Shown piece by piece: positions 36,260 to 47,190 of a stretch of 64,000 bases of DNA. The stretch's first letter is position 1, and every line of letters starts with the position of its first letter. Below the pieces are notes generated by a model. It had not been told where the DNA came from, searched no databases, and saw only the letters and a program-made list of their open reading frames with translations. The stretch spans positions 21,625,252-21,689,251 of the forward strand of contig JAJEKV010000018.1 in the NCBI GenBank assembly GCA_021234155.1. Direction: 5' to 3'. Both the position numbers and the translations under genes were made by a program. The DNA comes from Isoetes taiwanensis (Eukaryota; Streptophyta; Lycopodiopsida; Isoetales; Isoetaceae).

Positions 36260-36307
36260 CATGCGATCGCATGAGAGGTTAGCTAAAGGGTGGCTTTTAT
36301 AAAAAGG
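36260..36307 (+). promoter_or_regulatory. core promoter of aegerolysin-like copy 1 (TATA and palindrome)
   Basis: A TATA box (cttttataaaaagg, 36,294-36,307) lies about 50 bp before the ATG. A 14-bp perfect palindrome catgcgatcgcatg (36,260-36,273) lies just upstream, inside two direct copies of cgcatgagagg. The palindrome contains RY-like CATGC. The same arrangement is present at the intact copy. Confidence 0.6.
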
Positions 36308-36357
36308 CCTCCACACTACACATTCTTCACCACTTGCATTAGCTTAGCGCCTTAGCT

Positions 36358-37024
36358 ATGGCAATTCTTAGCAGCTCTGTCTTCCTCTTCTTGTTCGCCT
36401 TATCTATTGCCTCTGCTACTATTGTGGAGGACATGGAGTATTGTAAGAATAGCATAACTTTGATCTGCATGCTTAACTGCTACATCTATATGATGATATT
36501 GACTAACATTGGACATTCATTTTTGCAGACCAGGCTATTGAGATGAGAGTCCCTAACCATGGAAAGCTCAATGGAGAGAACAACCACGTGGACCTACAAA
36601 TACTATATGCCGGTCAGGTAACCTCACCGTGGTTAAATCGTGGCTAAACTATGGGAAATGGGTCCCCGGGGATGGTAATTATCATAAGTATGCATCGTCA
36701 CCTGACGGTAAATCTGTGCAAAATGGTACAAAGTTACGTGTTGCTGCAGCTGGAAAGCATTGGGCTACTAGTGGAACAGAGGGTGACATTTATTTGGCGA
36801 AGATTCAAACCGAAGTGCAGTCCTTTACATCTTTGGGGACGCAGTTATCTATATGATATGGCTAAGCTGAAGGTGGAGAAAAAAGAAATGAGACCTTTGG
36901 CCTTACATTGGGGTAAGTTGGGTGCGGGTGGCGAGTGGCGCTTATGTAAGGATTTGTTTCGTCTATATCCGGATACAATGGCAAATGGTGTCAGATCTGG
37001 TGTGGAAGTAGGATGTGCGACTAA
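36358..37024 (+). pseudogene. aegerolysin-like secreted protein, copy 1 (frameshifted)
   Basis: This has the same two-exon structure as the intact copy at 55,899. Exon 1 is 36,358-36,442 with a hydrophobic signal peptide, the GT-AG intron is 36,443-36,528, and exon 2 starts at 36,529. One base is missing near 36,614 compared with the intact copy, giving an early TAA at 36,645-36,647. Two more stretches (about 36,798-36,850 and 36,880-36,940) carry compensating-looking gaps and replacements, so no single frame reads through the aegerolysin core. Promoter and poly(A) signal are preserved. Given how many small gaps there are, either relaxed selection after the duplication or consensus errors in the assembly could explain it. 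Confidence 0.8.
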
Positions 37025-37085
37025 GCAAAAGTTGGAGATGGTTGTTACAAGTTCAAATAGTCCATATCTATGTAGTCTTGTGCAA

Positions 37086-37091
37086 AATAAA
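37086..37091 (+). terminator. poly(A) signal AATAAA after aegerolysin-like copy 1
   Basis: AATAAA in gcaaaataaaaagag, about 60 bp after the stop-codon position; a further aaaataaaataa lies about 65 bp on. Confidence 0.55.
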
Positions 37092-37269
37092 AAGAGTCCA
37101 TAACGTCCTATGAACTTCTATTTCATGTAAGATATTAGCAATTTCTGTAGCCTTAAAATAAAATAATCTCAATCGTCTTTATATGATCTGCTTTCAGTCA
37201 TAACTTTTGCTCTTTTTTTGCCATTAATTCTGCATTGAGGTTCAGACAGTGGTTGCATCCTTTTTTATG

Positions 37270-38075
37270 CTTTTAACTTTTGCCATCCACATCTAAGGCT
37301 GCTTCAAAATCGTCATCATTGTCTAACTGGAACTGGAACTAGAACCTTCTTTCTGAACCTTTTATCCCTTTGTTGTTAAACTCATCATTATCACCATTTC
37401 CACCATTCTCTTTAGTCTGATTCTGTAGATATGTCAAATTGTGTTTTGAGTTGTAGCTTCTTTTGCTTCATGCTTTTCAAATTTTCTTCTGCTAATGTTT
37501 TGTGGAGATTACTCTGATCCTTTTTTATTGGTTCTACATTCGTGACACCTTGCATATCTTTCGAAACAGTGTCTTTCAAATCTGCTTTTTCAAAAGATTC
37601 CAAGCTTGCCCAACCGTTGTATTTAGAGTTCGAGATGTGGTATTTTCGGCCTTTTCTTGTGGTATTTTCGGCCGCCCATTATCAAGCACTGTACATTTAG
37701 CAAGTTCAAGCTCAGAACCAACTGTTTTGGGGATTTTTGGATCTATCTGGCTCTATCTGAGCTGAAATCGCTTCCTCTATTCATCAAACCAGCGTTAAAG
37801 AGGCATGCAAATTGATTAGAAGGGCTTTTGAAGCAGTTCAAGACGTCCATGGAACTGCAAAACGATCTGACCAAAGATCTTAGCTCCGCCGCGCAGTTTC
37901 GCACTTGGTCTTTGGCCAGAAATATCACTTTTTTGCCAAAATACCATTCTTCTTGGCCGGAAATACCACTGCTTCAACTTTTTAATATTTTGTCTGACAT
38001 CATTTTGTCTGACAAAATTTTGTCTGACATCATTACATTTTTGTCAGACAAAATGTAATTATCATTTTATCATTA
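37270..38075. repeat. repeat R, unit 1 copy a
   Basis: About 800 bp, from catccacatctaaggctgct to the tctgacatcat hairpin region. The minus strand holds a coding-like 63-codon frame (37,412-37,603; ESFEKADLKDTVSKDMQGVT, then lysine-rich). Reading on in a neighbouring frame gives an acidic stretch (FQFQLDNDDDFEAALDVDG). A hairpin (attacatttttgtc / agacaaaatgtaat) closes the right side. Not a recognised protein family. Confidence 0.8.
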
Positions 38076-38905
38076 TAATAATTTTTATTATCTTCTTTTT
38101 TAAAATGGGAAGGCTTTGAAATTTGTGCCTGGAACGCCGCTAGTTGCCCGCAATAAATGCCAATTTGAACTCCCGAGCTCTCCACCTTCCAACAATTTCG
38201 ACGCAAATCCTACATTTTACTTTCCTCCCTGCTTGCCCTACGATTTTGACGCCACGAAGTTTTTTTCACTACACAATTTGGCGCCTCAGGATTTCTTGAG
38301 CTGGGTCCTGTGCCGGATGCATTTTGCTTGAGCTGAATGGTAAAATCCTGCAAGAATGGAAATGCATACTTGCTAAGCTTAAAACTAATGCAAATGGTTG
38401 CTTTACAGGATTAAGGCTTCTGGACGATTTCAAGATCACCTAGACTCGAAGAAATCTTCTCATTTTCAAGCTTCTCAAGGTTTTTCTTATTTTTTGCTTT
38501 CTTGAGGATCTTCTAATGCCATCGGGCCTATTTATATTTATTCTTCGATTTTTAACAGATAAATGCAGCAGGTTTTTCTTTGGGTGCCGTTATCAGATAT
38601 GGAGGGGCAGAAGCGGACCAGTGCTCCTCAACATGGCAGAGACATTCAAGGGCATGCTCTCTCCTTAAGAAGCACGGCTTATGCGAATCGTGCATCTGAT
38701 TCTAGGTGCTTTGGATCTGAGTTTTGCCTTCAGTTCTTTCTTTCCCAAAACTTCATTGCCATTTTTTTCTCTCTTTTCATCTGTGCTTCTTTTCTTGCAT
38801 CTCTTTTGTGAAGAAGTAATGTGATGACCATTCGTCACAAGTCAAAGTTGGGACCAAAAGCAACTATGGAGACCATGCTGAAATAACACAAACACAATAC
38901 TGGAT
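38076..38905. other. unit 1, shared with unit 2, no recognised gene
   Basis: Corresponds to about 57,626-58,456 in unit 2. Short open frames (38,116-38,331; 38,563-38,811) are present in both units, but no family is recognisable. Confidence 0.4.
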
Positions 38906-40115
38906 GTTTTGTATGCCCTAAGACTCTGCAAATCGGCGTGCTTCATCATGTCTAATCAGGTCATGCTGTGAGGACAATTTAGAGTTTTAACTTTCAAGTA
39001 ATTTGTTTATTTCTTACTAAGAATGATATTGAGCTAGCTAATATTCTTTATTTAAAAAGATGGAGAGAAATAGCCCGAGGAGTGAATCTGCACAGAAGCT
39101 TTTGCAGATCCTGAAATCTATATATTGGTTTTTAGTTCCCCGACATACAAAGTTTGTCGCCTTAGTTGAACATGGCTATAATCAAGTGAGATAAAACTTC
39201 TTGCTTTAAACGAATGCCTGCCTGGAAAATCTTTTTACAGATGTTGGCAGAGGTTTGGATTTGATCCACTTTTTTCTTGCTATTTGCAGGAACTGAATCA
39301 TCTGGTCATGACATGCTGAAGAAGGCGAGCAAGCGATTTGAACAAGGCCTAGCGACACTCTTTTTTACAAAAGATGACATACTTTATTATGCACTATTTT
39401 CTTTTCTGTCGATATTTCAAGCATATTGATATGTTTGTAAATGCAATGGCATAGCTCAATATGTTCTGGATCATGATGTGTCTCTGTTCCTTTTACAAAT
39501 CCTCACCATTAGAAATCCAAGGACCGCAAGATTATCCACTTTGGATTATCCACTATGTCTTCTCTAATATAGCTCTTCTGGCGGAATAACAAATGAGTAG
39601 ATGCATGCATGCTACAACTGCTTGCCACAATGTTCAGGGGTTCTTTTCCCACTTCACATGTAGGATTTATGCTTTTGTCTTGGTAATGTGGATCATCTCA
39701 CATCATATAATCAGCTTTGTCAAATCACAAATGGAGAACACCAAGCTATATTTGTGTAAGAATCTGCCCTCAATGTTTTGTAGTAGAATGAGACGTTTTG
39801 CACATGCTCTTACGACCGAGATAAATGGGCTACTCTGCAAAATGCATGGACCAATGTAGGGCAACTAAGCCAACTTCTTAAATGTGACATGTCTTAGCTT
39901 ATGAAATATAGGCCTGGTGATGAGTTCTATTATATCTTGAGAGTTGAAATAAGTGTTGGTTGCTATGCCAGTCTAAAACCATTAAGGGAGGCCCTTTGCT
40001 GAAGAAGACGTCAAATTTTGAAAAAACAGTAAATTTGTGTATGGGATTTAAATTTTGAAAGCTCAATGGCTTTAAATTTGTGTAATGGATTTAAATTTGT
40101 GTAATGGATTTAAAT
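38906..40115. other. unit 1-specific segment replacing aegerolysin copy 3
   Basis: At the point where unit 2 continues into aegerolysin-like copy 3 (58,457), unit 1 switches to about 1.2 kb of unrelated sequence. It rejoins the common order at repeat R copy b. Only short frames; the right edge is a short tandem repeat of aaatttgtgtaatggattt. Confidence 0.7.
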
Positions 40116-40925
40116 TTTTCCATCCACATCTAAGGCGGCTTCAAAATCGTCATCATTGTCTAACTGGAACTGGAACCTTCTTTCTGAACCTTTTATCCCT
40201 TTGTTGTTAAACTCATCATTATCACCAACATTTCCACCATTCTCTTTAGTTTGATTCTGTAGATATATCAAATTGTGTTTTGAGTTGTAGCTTCTTTTGC
40301 TTCATGCTTTTCAAATTTTCTTCTGCTAATGTTTTGTGGAGATCACTCTGATCCTTCTTTATTGGTTCTACATTTGTGACACCTTGCATATCTTTCGAAA
40401 CATTGTCTTTTAAATCTGCTTTTTCAAAAGATTCCAAGCCTGCCCAACTGTTGTATTTAGAGTTCGAGATGTGGTACTTCTGGCCTTTTCTTGTGGTATT
40501 TTCGGCCATCCATTATCAAGCACTGTACATTTAGCAAATTCAAGCCCAAAACCAACCGTTTTGGGGATTTTTGGATCTATTTGGCTCTATCTGAGCTGAA
40601 ATCGCTTCCTCTATTCATCAAACCTGCGTTAAAGAGGCATGCAAATTGATTAGAAGGGCTTTTGAAGCAGTTCAAGACGCCCATGGAGCTGTAAGAACGA
40701 TCTGACCAAAGATCTCAACTTCGTCGCGCAGTTTCGCACTTGGGTTTTGGCCAAAAATATCACTTTTTTGCCAAAATACCATTCTTCTTGGCCGGAAATA
40801 CCACTGTTTCAACTTTTAAATATTTTGTCTGACATCATTTTGTCAGACAAAATTTTATCTGACATCATTACATTTTTGTCAGACAAAATGTAATTATCAT
40901 TTTGTCATTATATAATAATTTTTAT
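40116..40925. repeat. repeat R, unit 1 copy b
   Basis: Same repeat as 37,270-38,075, with the longest version of the minus-strand frame (40,246-40,509, 87 codons, MAENTTRKGQKYHISNSKYN at its start). Followed by a longer AT-rich hairpin region. Confidence 0.8.
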
Positions 40926-41026
40926 TATTATCATTATAATGTATTATTACTGACAAAATTACATTTTTATTGTAATGTAACAACTCTCCGCAGTGGAGCT
41001 ACCATATTATTATTTCAAGGAACATA

Positions 41027-41448
41027 CTCCTGAATGCCCTAAGTTATTGGCAAGAAACATGTAAGCAATTATTCTGCTGGCCATGTAGGACCCAGCCAGG
41101 TCATGACATGGACGTCTACCTCAGCGCTTCTCTGTAACGTTCCTAACCGACATGCCCTTAGCCAACTGGGCAAAACCTTTCAGATGTTTATGAGTAGTCG
41201 CTTCTACCCATTTATGCCGGTGTCTCGGGAACGCCCCACATGCACATTCAAGGATCGAATACTCGAGCGGTCTACCATGGGCCCGTTACAGTCTCTCCCA
41301 CTAGAACTATGCGCGTCCTCGAGCATCCAAGGCTATACCATGTCTATGTCATACCATGTCACAATAATTACCAAGTCTTTGTAGAGAGTGTTAATTGCAT
41401 TAAACAAAATAGGGGAGGGGAGCTCATTCATATCTTACACTGTTGGAT
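41027..41448. repeat. dispersed repeat X, copy 3, joined to repeat R fragment c
   Basis: X runs to ..cttacactgttggat and passes directly into a 3' part of repeat R (ccaagcctgcccaaccgttg, 41,449-41,860). This is the empty-site counterpart of the 1.3-kb insertion in unit 2 at 60,183-61,486 (single gaatgccctaagttattgg here). Confidence 0.8.
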
Positions 41449-42332
41449 TCCAAGCCTGCCCAACCGTTGTATTTAGAGTTCGAGATGTGGTATTTTCGGC
41501 CTTTTCTTGTGGTATTTCCGGCCACCCATTATCAAGCACTGTACATTTAGCAATTTCAAGCCCAGAACCAACTGTTTTGGGGATTTTTGGATCTATTTGG
41601 CTCTATCTGAGCTGAAATCGCTTCCTCTATTCACCAAACCAGTGTTAAAGAGGCATGCAAATTGATTAGAAGGGCTTTTGAAGCAGTTCAAGACGCCCAT
41701 GGAGTTGCAAGAACGATCTGACCAAAGATCTCAGCTCCGCCGCGCAGTTTCGCACTTGGTTTTTGGCCAGAAATATCACTTTTTTGCCAAAATACCATTT
41801 TTCTTGGCCGGAAATGCCATTGTTTCAACTTTTTAATATTTTGTCTGACATCATTTTGTCTTGGATTATTCAGGTTCATATATAACCAACTGGAAATATT
41901 TTTCTTACACTTGTGCCATAGTGTCATATATCATTTTCAATCGTACATGAATTTACAGTGAAGGTAAATTTATGACACAATATTTTGTTGTTTCTACATA
42001 ATATAAAGTGGTATGTTTTGAACCTTGTTGTGTTTTTTAACACAATGGCATTTTGAGAGAATAACACTCTTTCTTTTTTCGTAAGATTTGTTATTGTTTT
42101 GTTTTCTAACACAATGGCATTTTGAGAGAACTCTTTCTTTTTTCATAAGATTGTTAGTAACATGCATAAATCATATCCAGTAGAGTATTCATCAAGCAAT
42201 AACTGACTGACTGCAAGAACGCACACACGGAATCAACCACACGCACCATAGCATCTGCTACGCAGATGCATCCTGCCATATCTAAACAATACGTCACTAG
42301 AAGCTCGCTCACTAGATAGCAAGATCTCTCAC
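41449..42332. repeat. repeat R fragment c and AT-rich DNA up to the retrotransposon
   Basis: R fragment to about 41,860, then AT-rich DNA. A near-tandem duplication at 42,030-42,150 repeats tctaacacaatggcattttgagag and the following tctttctttttt. It ends with agatagcaagatctctcac, the flank of the retrotransposon insertion site. Confidence 0.65.
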
Positions 42333-42481
42333 GGTTCTATTGCGATAGCAATAGAACCGTCATTCCTTGGATGGGGACGCCCCATCTTCTCGCCCTCCTA
42401 TTTATAGACCAGTTTTTCCCATTTTGGCTATCGGCGTTCTCTTGAGCTTTGCTTTGGTTGTTTGCGCCTCTACCTATCTTC
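42333..42481 (+). repeat. A1 terminal repeat with perfect 11-bp-arm palindrome
   Basis: Starts with a perfect inverted repeat (arms ggttctattgc and gcaatagaacc, spacer gata, 42,333-42,358), then gatggggacgccccatc, itself a near palindrome, then a TATA-like tatttatag (42,399-42,407). Repeated as A2 at 47,920-48,069 and at the unit-2 element at 62,802. It would serve as promoter and recombination end. Confidence 0.85.
42399..42407 (+). promoter_or_regulatory. TATA-like box in A1
   Basis: tatttatag in a GC-rich context, conserved in all three A copies (47,986 and 62,868). A strong splice-donor-like aaggtaagt follows at about 42,613, so a spliced leader is possible. Confidence 0.45.
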
Positions 42482-42819
42482 CCAGCACCCCACGCCAGCC
42501 AGACCCATCCACACCGAGACAAGCTTCATCCACACCAAGACGAGCTTGTGGTGGTCGCTCCTGATCGCTCTTGATCCCTACCTGCTTTCCACGTCCGGTT
42601 TCTGCATCTTCTAAGGTAAGTATGTTATTTTCTTTACGGTTTTAATCTCTCCCTTTGCTTGAATCCATGTGCCACGCTCTGTGGATGCTGCGAGTAGGTG
42701 ATTTTCGACAGCGGTATTTGGTTAGTTTCGTGGTGCTTTGTCTGTTTATTATGCATTGAGCAGGTTTCTTGTTCTGTGGTTGCATTCTCGGGCGGTTTCT
42801 TCTGGTTGTTTTTTGGTTT

Positions 42820-43185
42820 GATCGCCCCTCAGCCCGCTTGGGCAAGTTTTGGCATCGGTTTGCCGTCCGCCAAGTCGATTGGCAGTAGGGCATCAACCGG
42901 TTTGCTTTGTCCAATCAGCATGGATCGGCTCGGGGCCGATATGGCTTCACAGATTCTTCCTTTAAGAGCCTTCTTTTTTCCTATGTTCTGGCCGATTATC
43001 CCTATCTGGGTTTGTTTTTCAGTGCTTGGGACCTGCATTTTTTGTATATCCTTTGGTTTTGATCGCCCACAGCCTGCTTGGGCAAGATCTGCCCCCGGTT
43101 TGCGGTCTGCCAGATTGATTGGCAATGGGGCATCAGACCGAATCTTGCCTGGTCCGATCAGCTTGGATCGGCGCTAGGCCGTAGG
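42820..43185. repeat. imperfect ~125-bp direct repeat in the retrotransposon leader
   Basis: Units 42,820-42,945 and 43,061-43,185 share gatcgccc.cagcc.gcttgg, ggtttgc.gtc.gcca and gggcatca.accg. Downstream, gccgattc recurs five times (43,208-43,318). The 159-codon open frame across both units is periodic because of the repeat and is treated as non-coding. Confidence 0.75.
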
Positions 43186-44075
43186 GACAACAATTTTCTT
43201 CCAGGAGTACCAAATATAGGCCGATTCTGTTCGTTTCTTCCTTTAGGCCGATTCTTCAAGATAAATTTTCTTCAATAATAGCCGATTCCGTTCCTTTCTC
43301 TATTATCTGGCCGATTCTCTAGCTCTGTTCTTTTCGGCCTCCCTTTATTGCTCTGATTACCACCACAGGTTTTCGATCCCCCTTTGTTTGTTTTCCGGTT
43401 TCTGCCATCATTGTTTCCGGCCTGCCATCGCCACCGTTTCCGCCTTCTTTCAATGGGAGGGATACCAGGTTCGGTCCCCTGTTTTGCGGGGGATGCCCAG
43501 TTCGGGTTTTCCTTGCATTAGCTTCCTTTTTGTCTTTGGGCGTTGCCATCATTCCCTTGGCCTCTTTCCCTATCTTCTCCTCTTCTCTCAAGTTTGTTTC
43601 TTTAGTTTTTTCGGGTTCAAAGTTGGTTGGATAGCTCTATGATTGTGTGATTATTGCTTTTTCCTAGGGGTTCTATAATGTTTATTCGGTAGTAGTTGTT
43701 CGTTTTTTGTTACATGGGCTCACTCCTTGGGCGTATGATTGGTGATAGCGACCCCATGGTTACTTTTATTTTTTGCTCTATAAATTTGGTGAATTTCGCC
43801 TGCATATTTTCAGTTTTATGGTCGTTATTTCCCCAGTATCGCCTTTAGGATCTTTCAAATTGTCTAGGGTCACATTGACTATGATTTCCCGTGCATTTTT
43901 TCTAGGTTGCTAAGGTTTTGTCTCGTGGTCGTTAGTTGTCTTTCCCCCCCTGGTGTGTTGTGATGATATCTGCGTTTATGTTGTTATGGTTCCGTGCATT
44001 GTCCATCCTTTTTTGTTTTTCTCTCTCCCATGCGCTTTATGTCTTTATCATTTGTTGTTTGTCTCATTCTAATGC

Positions 44076-45135
44076 ATGCGACGTGCTGTTACTAGACTTT
44101 TTACGATGTATGGCGGTCGGGGCTCTCCCAAAGACATCTCGGGCTTCTTCTTCACGAGCCCGGCCGGTGGCGGGTTCTTTGTCAATGCTGCCCCTTCTAC
44201 CCCGTCTATCCGACGTGCACGCATCGCTGCGATTTCTATTGCACCTGATGTGCCTTCCATGCACTCCTCTGCTGCTTCTATTGAACTCGCCATGCCAGCG
44301 ATCCCCCCTGTCAGATGCACGAGCTCGGGCTCGGCCGGTCCATCTCGGGTTGTCTCTTCTGTTTCTTTTGCCCCGATTCCTCCCCGGTTTTTCTCTCGGC
44401 TTGGCCGGGTCATACGTAGGGCTCAGCCATTCCTTACCAACTGCGGGCCCCTCCATTCCTTCTCCTTCTTTGGATATGGTGCCTCAACTGCTGCAGACCC
44501 TCCGCATTCATGGCGGATGATAGCGCGGTCTGAGCCTTCGATCTTCACCGCCGGCGCTTACGTGCATGAGCAGATTGAGGTGCTTCGCCGGGGAGGTTCA
44601 AGAACGGCGTCTCGATCTGTTCTCAACTTTAAGAGGGAATCGTCCGGCGCCACCAATATGAGTTCCTTTGTGCCCGCGGAGTCAAGATTCGGGAGCTTCA
44701 TGCCCGCTTGGCGGCTTTGTTCCCTGCGGGTGCGACGCGATTCTTGATTATTGAGGAACATAAGGCCGCCACTCGATCGAAAGGCTATGATGTCGCCATA
44801 CGGATTTTTGATGACCATGCAGGCCCCACTTTATCTGCTGATGATTCCAGGAAATTGAAGCTAGCTTCGGCAAATGCACCGTGATTGGGCCCTGCGCTTC
44901 AAGACCCTCTGCTCCCTCCAGCGGCTCTTCCTTCTCTGCTGCACCTCCTTCCCAGTTCTCTTCATCTAGATCTGGTTCTTGTCCTTTTTGCACTTTTTGT
45001 GGTAATCTTGGCCATCGTATTTGCCATGCTCGCGCTAATGCCGGATCTCCTAGCACTCCTCTGCCACCTTTGATTCCACCCCCGGGTCCTTTGGTGCCGG
45101 CCCCGACTCCATTTTTTCCTCGTCCTAGTCCATGA
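44076..45135 (+). pseudogene. gag-like region of the retrotransposon (frameshifted)
   Basis: Protein-like segments follow each other in different frames. 44,076-44,747 is a Pro/Ser/Ala-rich open frame. 44,633-44,884 reads VKIRELHARLAALFPAGATR, then FLIIEEHKAATRSKGYDVAI. 44,881-45,135 contains a knuckle-like CTFCGNLGHRICH (44,989-45,027, CX2CX4H then C/H) and a proline-rich tail. A zinc knuckle near the C terminus suits a Gag. No single frame connects the parts, so the gene is broken or relies on frameshifting; given the other damage, decay is more likely. Confidence 0.55.
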
Positions 45136-45639
45136 TTCATGTTTTCCCCTGATTTTTCTGTTTTGGAGGTTAAAGCAATACTATTATGTATGGAATTCTT
45201 TGTATGTTGTTGGCTCGTCCCATTCTTTGTTAGCTCACGTTTGTTGTTCTTAGGTATGAGTTTTTTAATTACCATTATTTTATAATTACAACGTGTTAGG
45301 CTAATTAGTCAGATCGGGGTTGGGGTGGAGTTGGATGAATTGGGGGCATTCCCTTCCCCTGTGTTGGGCATGCAGTTTGAAAGGTTGTTTACGTATGTAT
45401 TGTGCTTGCCTCGAAAGCTTTCTCTAGTATTCGTGCAATTTTTTCTCCTCGGCTTAAAGGTTGCATGTGGGTTATTTTTTGTATGCGAGGTTTTAGGTTT
45501 GACTTTGTATTGGATTAACTCGGCGTGCAAGGTTATAAGCTTGCATGGTGCTACATGGATCACGTTGCCTACTTGGTTTGATGATTTCCATGGTTGCTAG
45601 GTTGTTTACTTAACTGTTTTGTGGCCTCTTTTCAGAATG

Positions 45640-46900
45640 TGCTCCATTCACATCGGTCATCCCTCATCTTGGCATCGACCCCTCCCCAGCTGATGATTGG
45701 GCTTCTGCTACTATAGTCCTGGATCGCCTCCATGCGTCTGTTCCTTTTTAGCAATCCATTTGCTCCTCACAACAGGTGTTGAGTTGGATACAGTTTGGTT
45801 ATCGCCTTCCTTGGTCATCCACGTGTCCGTCTGTTGCTTTCGCTGCCTCAAACCACTCGTCCTTGTCTGCTCATCTAGACTTTGCTCGCTCTGCTATAGC
45901 CGATCTCCTATGCACAGGTGCCGCTTTCTTAGTCTCCTCCCATCCTTTCTTCTGTTCCCCCTTGAGGGTCGTCCCCAAAGGCCTCAACAAATTCCGTCTC
46001 ATCTTGGATCTGCACTATCTGAACTCTTTCTTGACTATCCCCACCTTTCGGTATGAGTCTCTCGAACTGTTGTCACATTTGATGTGGTAGGTGGAGTCAT
46101 GCATGAACCCAAAACAACTAGCATGTGCCCCTGAGGTGGACGAAGACTCTACATGAAGCAACCATCAAGCACACACACCAACTCCATATCAAAAGACCTA
46201 AAGAAGGCACTACCCAACAGTCAAGGGAAGAACGTCAGACGCGGGAGCTAATCTACGCAACACACTCGACCAGGAGTACCCACAAACCAAGTAATGCAAG
46301 CACAAGGACAGGGAGGAACGTCAGACGCCAGGCAGCTAATCCACGCAACACACCAAGTGCAGGCATCAAACAGGGGGTGGGAGAGGGAACCGACTCTCGG
46401 GGAACTCGGGAGAGGAATTGCCCAACGACTTTCTCTTTGCTGTTGACCTCAAATCTGGCTATAACCATGTCATGATCTGGCCTCCTCATCGCACTTTCTT
46501 GGGTTTTGGTCTTGATGGTCAGTTCTATGTCTTTAATGTCCTCCCCTTTGGTCTAGCTTCAACCACTTTTGTCTTTACCAAATTAATCAGACAGCTAGTT
46601 CGATTTTGGCGAGGTCATGAGGGTTTCTTTCATATTTCTCGGGCTAAGAAGGAACGAGTTCTGTCTCTGTGCTCTTGTCTGTTGTCTTCCCAAAATGTCA
46701 TCCCTCGCCTGATTGCCCGTTTCCTTGGCTTTATCCAATCCCTACGCTTGGTCTTGGGTCATCTTTGTGATGCCTTATCTTGTGGCCTTCATGCTGATCT
46801 GCGTCTGGCCGACCTTTGGGATACTCCCCTTCTACTATCTCCCCTTGCAAGACAGGAGGTCTAGCTTTGGCAAACCCTGATTTGTCCGTTTGACAGAGCC
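45640..46900 (+). pseudogene. reverse transcriptase of the retrotransposon (interrupted and deleted)
   Basis: Reverse transcriptase would copy element RNA into DNA. The first half (to 46,090) carries SPLRVVPKGLNKFRLILD and LHYLNSF, the fingers region. A 46,088-46,415 insert of foreign character then interrupts the frame. The second half carries AVDLKSGYNHVMI (motif A aspartate, about 46,438-46,475) and LPFGLAS (motif B, about 46,543). The frame then jumps from LVRFWRGHE to FFHISRAKKERV, so the segment that should hold the YxDD active site is deleted. A TAG also lies at about 45,752. The type matches DIRS-order RTs in the FDLKSGYxH and LPFGL signatures. Not functional. Confidence 0.8.
46088..46415. 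other. ~330-bp insertion interrupting the RT
   Basis: Begins after LELLSHL and ends just before LPNDFLFAVDL. Composition is A/C-rich, unlike the T-rich element around it. Inside, acgtcagacgc followed by agctaatc.acgcaacacac occurs twice about 90 bp apart. No terminal repeats or duplication could be defined. Source unknown. Confidence 0.65.
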
Positions 46901-46914
46901 CCTTTGTGGCCGCC

Positions 46915-47190
46915 TACTGTGGTCAGGTCTACCTTGGGTTTTGATGCCAGTGATGAGGGATGGGGTGGTTGGCTTTCACGTCTGGGTTCTGAGCTTCTCT
47001 CTTTTTTCTGAGGACTTCTCGGCAGATGCCCGCGTCCAATCATCCACTTGGCGTGAACTTTTTGCTCTTTTCTAGATCCTGTAGCGGTGTGTCTCGTTGT
47101 TAACTAACTCACGGGTGATAGCTCGTGGGGACAATCAGAATGTGTTCTTTTTATTGCAGAATGTCGGTCAACCTCCCGTCTCCTTGTTCG
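46915..47190 (+). pseudogene. RNase H domain of the retrotransposon (frameshifted)
   Basis: RNase H removes the RNA strand during reverse transcription. GFDASDEGWGGW (about 46,938-46,973) supplies the first catalytic Asp, STWRELFAL (about 47,041) the Glu, and GDNQNVFFLLQNVG (about 47,127) a later Asp. These three blocks lie in different frames with a TGA after SELLSFF and a TAG after FALF, so the domain is not translatable as it stands. The last block is in frame with the recombinase ORF. Confidence 0.75.

Noticed and set aside
36651-37103. 150-codon frame overlapping aegerolysin copy 1 in another frame
   Set aside because: It is an out-of-frame reading of exon 2 opened by the frameshifts and does not contain the family hallmarks in order.
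42698-43177. 159-codon plus-strand open frame in the retrotransposon leader
   Set aside because: Its periodic sequence is produced by an imperfect direct repeat of the leader. It has no recognised domain and lies before gag.
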